The position numbers and the translations under genes were made by a program. DNA of 64,000 nucleotides from positions 2,105,607 to 2,169,606 of the forward strand of contig NOKP01000004.1 of assembly GCA_002682825.1 (NCBI GenBank), written 5' to 3'. The stretch comes from Neonectria sp. B-13 (lineage: Eukaryota; Ascomycota; Sordariomycetes; Hypocreales; Nectriaceae). Shown here one piece after another: positions 62,201 to 64,000 of the stretch; the stretch's first letter is position 1; every line of letters begins with the position of its first letter. The notes below the pieces were generated by a model. The model was not told where the DNA came from. It did no database searches and saw nothing but the letters and a program-made list of their open reading frames with translations.

Positions 62201-64000
62201 TTTGTGCACGGCATCGCAACCTGGGAGCGAAGCGCAAAGTGTTGCATTCATGCCTTGTCGATTTGTTGCCACGAGCTTCCGCTGTCGACGAGCAAATCAC
62301 TAGTTCAGCTGCTCAGCAAGATGGCTACAATCATCACCCAACCTCATGTTCCGATCCACATTCTGGAGTTTCTGGCCACCCTCAGCCGGCAGCACAATGT
62401 GTACGTCAATTTTCGGGAAGAAGAGTACAAGATTGTCTTCGGCATCTGTATCCGATATCTGCAGTCTGTCAGGGATAAGAAAGAGTCAAACCGAAACAGC
62501 CACGCAAGCGAGCCATCGACTCCAGCAGTCTCAAGTCCGGCTCTCACCGACTCCCTACACCCGAGTGCAACAGACGACCTTCCACAATATGTGTACGCTC
62601 TCGCGTATCATGTGATCCTCTTCTGGTTCCTTGCTTTGAAGCTCCCCGACCGGGCGAATCTAGTTGGATGGATTGTTAGGAACCTTTTTAGTGACGCTGA
62701 AGATGGAGAGGCCGACCATGAACAAGCATTTGCGTCAGTCGACTTTATGCAAAGGGTCACGTATGCGGATGTCGATGAGTCTTCAGAGGACCCTCATTTT
62801 ACCGAAGCCCGCTTTGGAGAGATCATGACCAAGAGATGGTTAGTTGGACACAGCATCGTCACTGTAATGCAGGCCAAGGCCTCTGGCTGGGCTCAAATCG
62901 TCAAGAGACAGCCGTCCGGGACCTCAGCATACACGATTCGAGAAGCCTTCAACCCACCTCCGCCACACCAGACCAAGAACTACGTCGACGTCACCAGAGA
63001 GGGCCAGGGCTCTAACACCATTCTTCCCAGTCATTTGTTGGTTCAGCTTCTTTCGCCCTTTCCCCAAAGTAATGACCTCGCACGTCCAATTCCCTTACCG
63101 GATGAAGAGTTTGTGGACAGGGCCATTCGGGTTTTTGATCGCAGTTCCACAGTTGATGGCCACAAGGTCGGCGTCATCTACATTGGAGAGGGCCAGACAG
63201 ATGAGGCAGAGATCCTTGCCAATGTCTCCGGCAGCAGCGACTATGTGGAATTCCTCAACAACTTGGGAACTTTGACGAAGCTCAAGGGGGCCACATTTAA
63301 CACTCACGGTCTGGATCGCGAGTTTGACTCTGATGGCCAGTACACCTTCTGCTGGCGCGATAGAGTTACAGAAATCGTTTTCCACGTTACGACACAAATG
63401 CCAACAAACTTGGATCGTGACCCACGGTCCAACAACAAGAAGCGACACATCGGGAATGATTTTGTCAATATCGTGTTCAACGACTCAGGCTTGCCCTTCA
63501 AATTCGACACCTTCCCAGGTGACTTCAACTTCGTGCATATTGTCATCACGCCAGCTTCCCGGGCTTCGTTTATTGCGACAAGAGATTCGCCGTTGGGGGG
63601 TGGACAGCCGTTTTATAGGGTCCAGGTGATAAGCAAGCCTGGTTTCCCGGAGATCTCGCCCGCGTCTGAGACAAAAATGGTTTCGCTGAACGCTCTTCCT
63701 GGCTTGATCCGGTTGATTGCACTCAACGCCTCCGTGTTCTCCCAGGTTTGGGCTAACCGCGACGGTGAACATGTCAGTTCGTGGCTGAGTCGACTGAGAG
63801 CTATCAAGCGGTTGCGCGAGAGGTATGCACCCAAGCTGGGCAATTTGACGCCATCGGTATCGCAGTCGTCGTCGATTGGGAGTAGCGCACAGCCGCAAGG
63901 AGATTCTCTATCGAGGCCTGGTAGCACCGTGCGGGACAGCTTCATTAGCCTTCGCCGAACCAGTGTGGCGACGTATTTCACAAGTGCGAGTGAGCAGACA
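59255..64000 (+). CDS. tsc2: Tuberin (TSC2) homologue, Rheb GTPase-activating protein; 3' end beyond the window
   Basis: Open from ATG 59255 to the window edge without a stop or needed intron: 1582 codons, incomplete at the C-terminus. Seen: a Ser/Pro-rich N-terminal tail, a long helical-repeat region (tuberin N-terminal type, for example WELLTECVKHAAS, LLDILRNNP), a Ser/Arg-rich linker near 780-820, a second helical region, then a RapGAP domain at about 1290-1490. That domain has VGVIYIGEGQTDEAEIL, LKGATFNTHGLDREFDSDGQYTFCWRD and the Asn-thumb motif KKRHIGNDFVNIVFND, with the catalytic asparagine expected at Asn1401. With TSC1 it restrains TORC1 by inactivating Rheb; TSC2 is present in fission yeast and filamentous fungi but absent from budding yeast. 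The last visible residues are a Ser-rich tail after the GAP domain. Confidence 0.93.
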   Translation, partial: MLRRLASLSHQDPETSQEHMSLQPGDVPSSPDLSRPGGLANVLRGLTSSKLSKSSPSIASPSSSAAIPTAEFVHAPPTNAPQRLSPIHMESFEVLKNGSLSERIAAANTLRFAISEYPLDPVLDIWYAAKDLIDPAKPPAARTAGWELLTECVKHAASTDLERQEYFTTLSSPAHSEDFHLQLAALVDLTHRGRVLTGFDYELIPLLTTWLRDTYSTVRLAPRKAPRGSKSSTRSRVATAGEEKNLSQLFAFLIDVTKFSFNNADETAVIALIDRLLAICVSTNVEDDLRSSIAVIDTIVTFGSIPRSKLKGCVQVLSSIYCMVEKLQKDAWHTISNLCKSHNGPSTVRILLDILRNNPADGTKERDSNREIRGALSVLQKLLSKSPEQGYPPVPYALVADGLSTIAKTTTSVRTCVAALQFINFLFDDEQGNIHRLIIDEDWTVILDAASECSKKAPLEHYEAERLRGHAREERPEDAVGRELISLIKRLDVLVNQKTGDFVPRQTVVKFLTEVHQLLPDATVSAVLDYFQQFRCCSPSDLHWEDNLALVLKGFFGNRDRSSHIRLRALETIMDAYEIVDLVGDDPEQSFIPHLAKSVLQDVAEEDDVLVLEAIMSLMISVVASCEMELFEYIIDALRGIAVSDRLKSPIASSASPNPFASAPSAESESLPQQSPSNVVAKGYVKMFVQTMEFHSAKSIRLFNTLVNIAKSNHCEVDARLTAMKLLFRLRGDWANRIFITKVLETNFLAASICRTEDSFAKRQAEEAAQALRLSRSEHGSSSRSSRGISFGQGQAHERGNPTRSASGAGLRSSPGRYYQLWSLPDPVALPEGVTGAVSPVLVSHISEPNEDKSDKTDFDEYEEKSSEGTNGVRPGALNIAGWLEAVLSLLHGCDWEVYSFILVHLPSQLSNHALFRDAIPQVQELRRLVCEHIRANSFQEPPNASGLRRADVAICLFHSLTMILSYHIYFQKGEEDEIVKTFVHGIATWERSAKCCIHALSICCHELPLSTSKSLVQLLSKMATIITQPHVPIHILEFLATLSRQHNVYVNFREEEYKIVFGICIRYLQSVRDKKESNRNSHASEPSTPAVSSPALTDSLHPSATDDLPQYVYALAYHVILFWFLALKLPDRANLVGWIVRNLFSDAEDGEADHEQAFASVDFMQRVTYADVDESSEDPHFTEARFGEIMTKRWLVGHSIVTVMQAKASGWAQIVKRQPSGTSAYTIREAFNPPPPHQTKNYVDVTREGQGSNTILPSHLLVQLLSPFPQSNDLARPIPLPDEEFVDRAIRVFDRSSTVDGHKVGVIYIGEGQTDEAEILANVSGSSDYVEFLNNLGTLTKLKGATFNTHGLDREFDSDGQYTFCWRDRVTEIVFHVTTQMPTNLDRDPRSNNKKRHIGNDFVNIVFNDSGLPFKFDTFPGDFNFVHIVITPASRASFIATRDSPLGGGQPFYRVQVISKPGFPEISPASETKMVSLNALPGLIRLIALNASVFSQVWANRDGEHVSSWLSRLRAIKRLRERYAPKLGNLTPSVSQSSSIGSSAQPQGDSLSRPGSTVRDSFISLRRTSVATYFTSASEQT

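Overview
The window is nuclear DNA from a filamentous ascomycete, most likely a Sordariomycete and possibly Hypocreales (inferred from protein flavour, short introns with GTRNGT donors, GC-rich codon use and intergenic word use). It is ordinary fungal chromosome: well-spaced housekeeping genes on both strands and no operons. I recognised no transposon, CRISPR array, rRNA, tRNA or secondary-metabolite cluster. Exon boundaries were worked out by hand from splice signals and family conservation; every gene whose 5' end is resolved gives a total CDS length divisible by three.

Layout. Positions 1-10 kb: mitochondrial EF-Tu (+), RPS29/uS14 (-), a KDEL-ended protein disulfide isomerase of the tigA type (+), HSBP1 (-), the Dsc/Tul1 transmembrane RING ubiquitin ligase (+), and a peroxisomal alpha-methylacyl-CoA racemase ending in SKL (-). 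Positions 10.9-27.2 kb: NADP-glutamate dehydrogenase (-), a 4.5-kb microsatellite-rich spacer, DNA polymerase delta catalytic subunit (-) with an S-phase-type promoter, a rhomboid membrane protease (-), and a small conserved membrane protein (-). Positions 27.2-43.4 kb: a 5.7-kb gene-free stretch, a Zn2Cys6 transcription factor with a pure-CAG polyglutamine tract (+), the dynamin Vps1 (-), and a Gid7/WDR26-type LisH-CTLH-WD40 protein (+). Positions 43.4-64 kb: a 7.5-kb gene-free stretch, a conserved PH-like/disordered fungal protein built from three exons (+), the exportin Cse1 (-), and a tuberin (TSC2) homologue (+) that runs off the right edge.

Functional themes. These genes do not form one pathway. 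Several touch protein quality control: PDI, Dsc ligase, Gid7, HSBP1, and a rhomboid of the family that cooperates with Dsc in SREBP processing in some fungi. TSC2, NADP-GDH and Gid7 touch nutrient state. The long gene-free stretches hold only simple repeats, small palindromes and recurrent words. The most interesting non-coding signals are the E2F/MBF-like palindrome plus Swi6-type boxes upstream of POL3, a CGG-N13-CCG palindrome in the desert before the Zn2Cys6 gene, a GC hairpin beyond the rhomboid gene, and a GTACCT-word cluster between CSE1 and TSC2. No clearly undescribed system was found.
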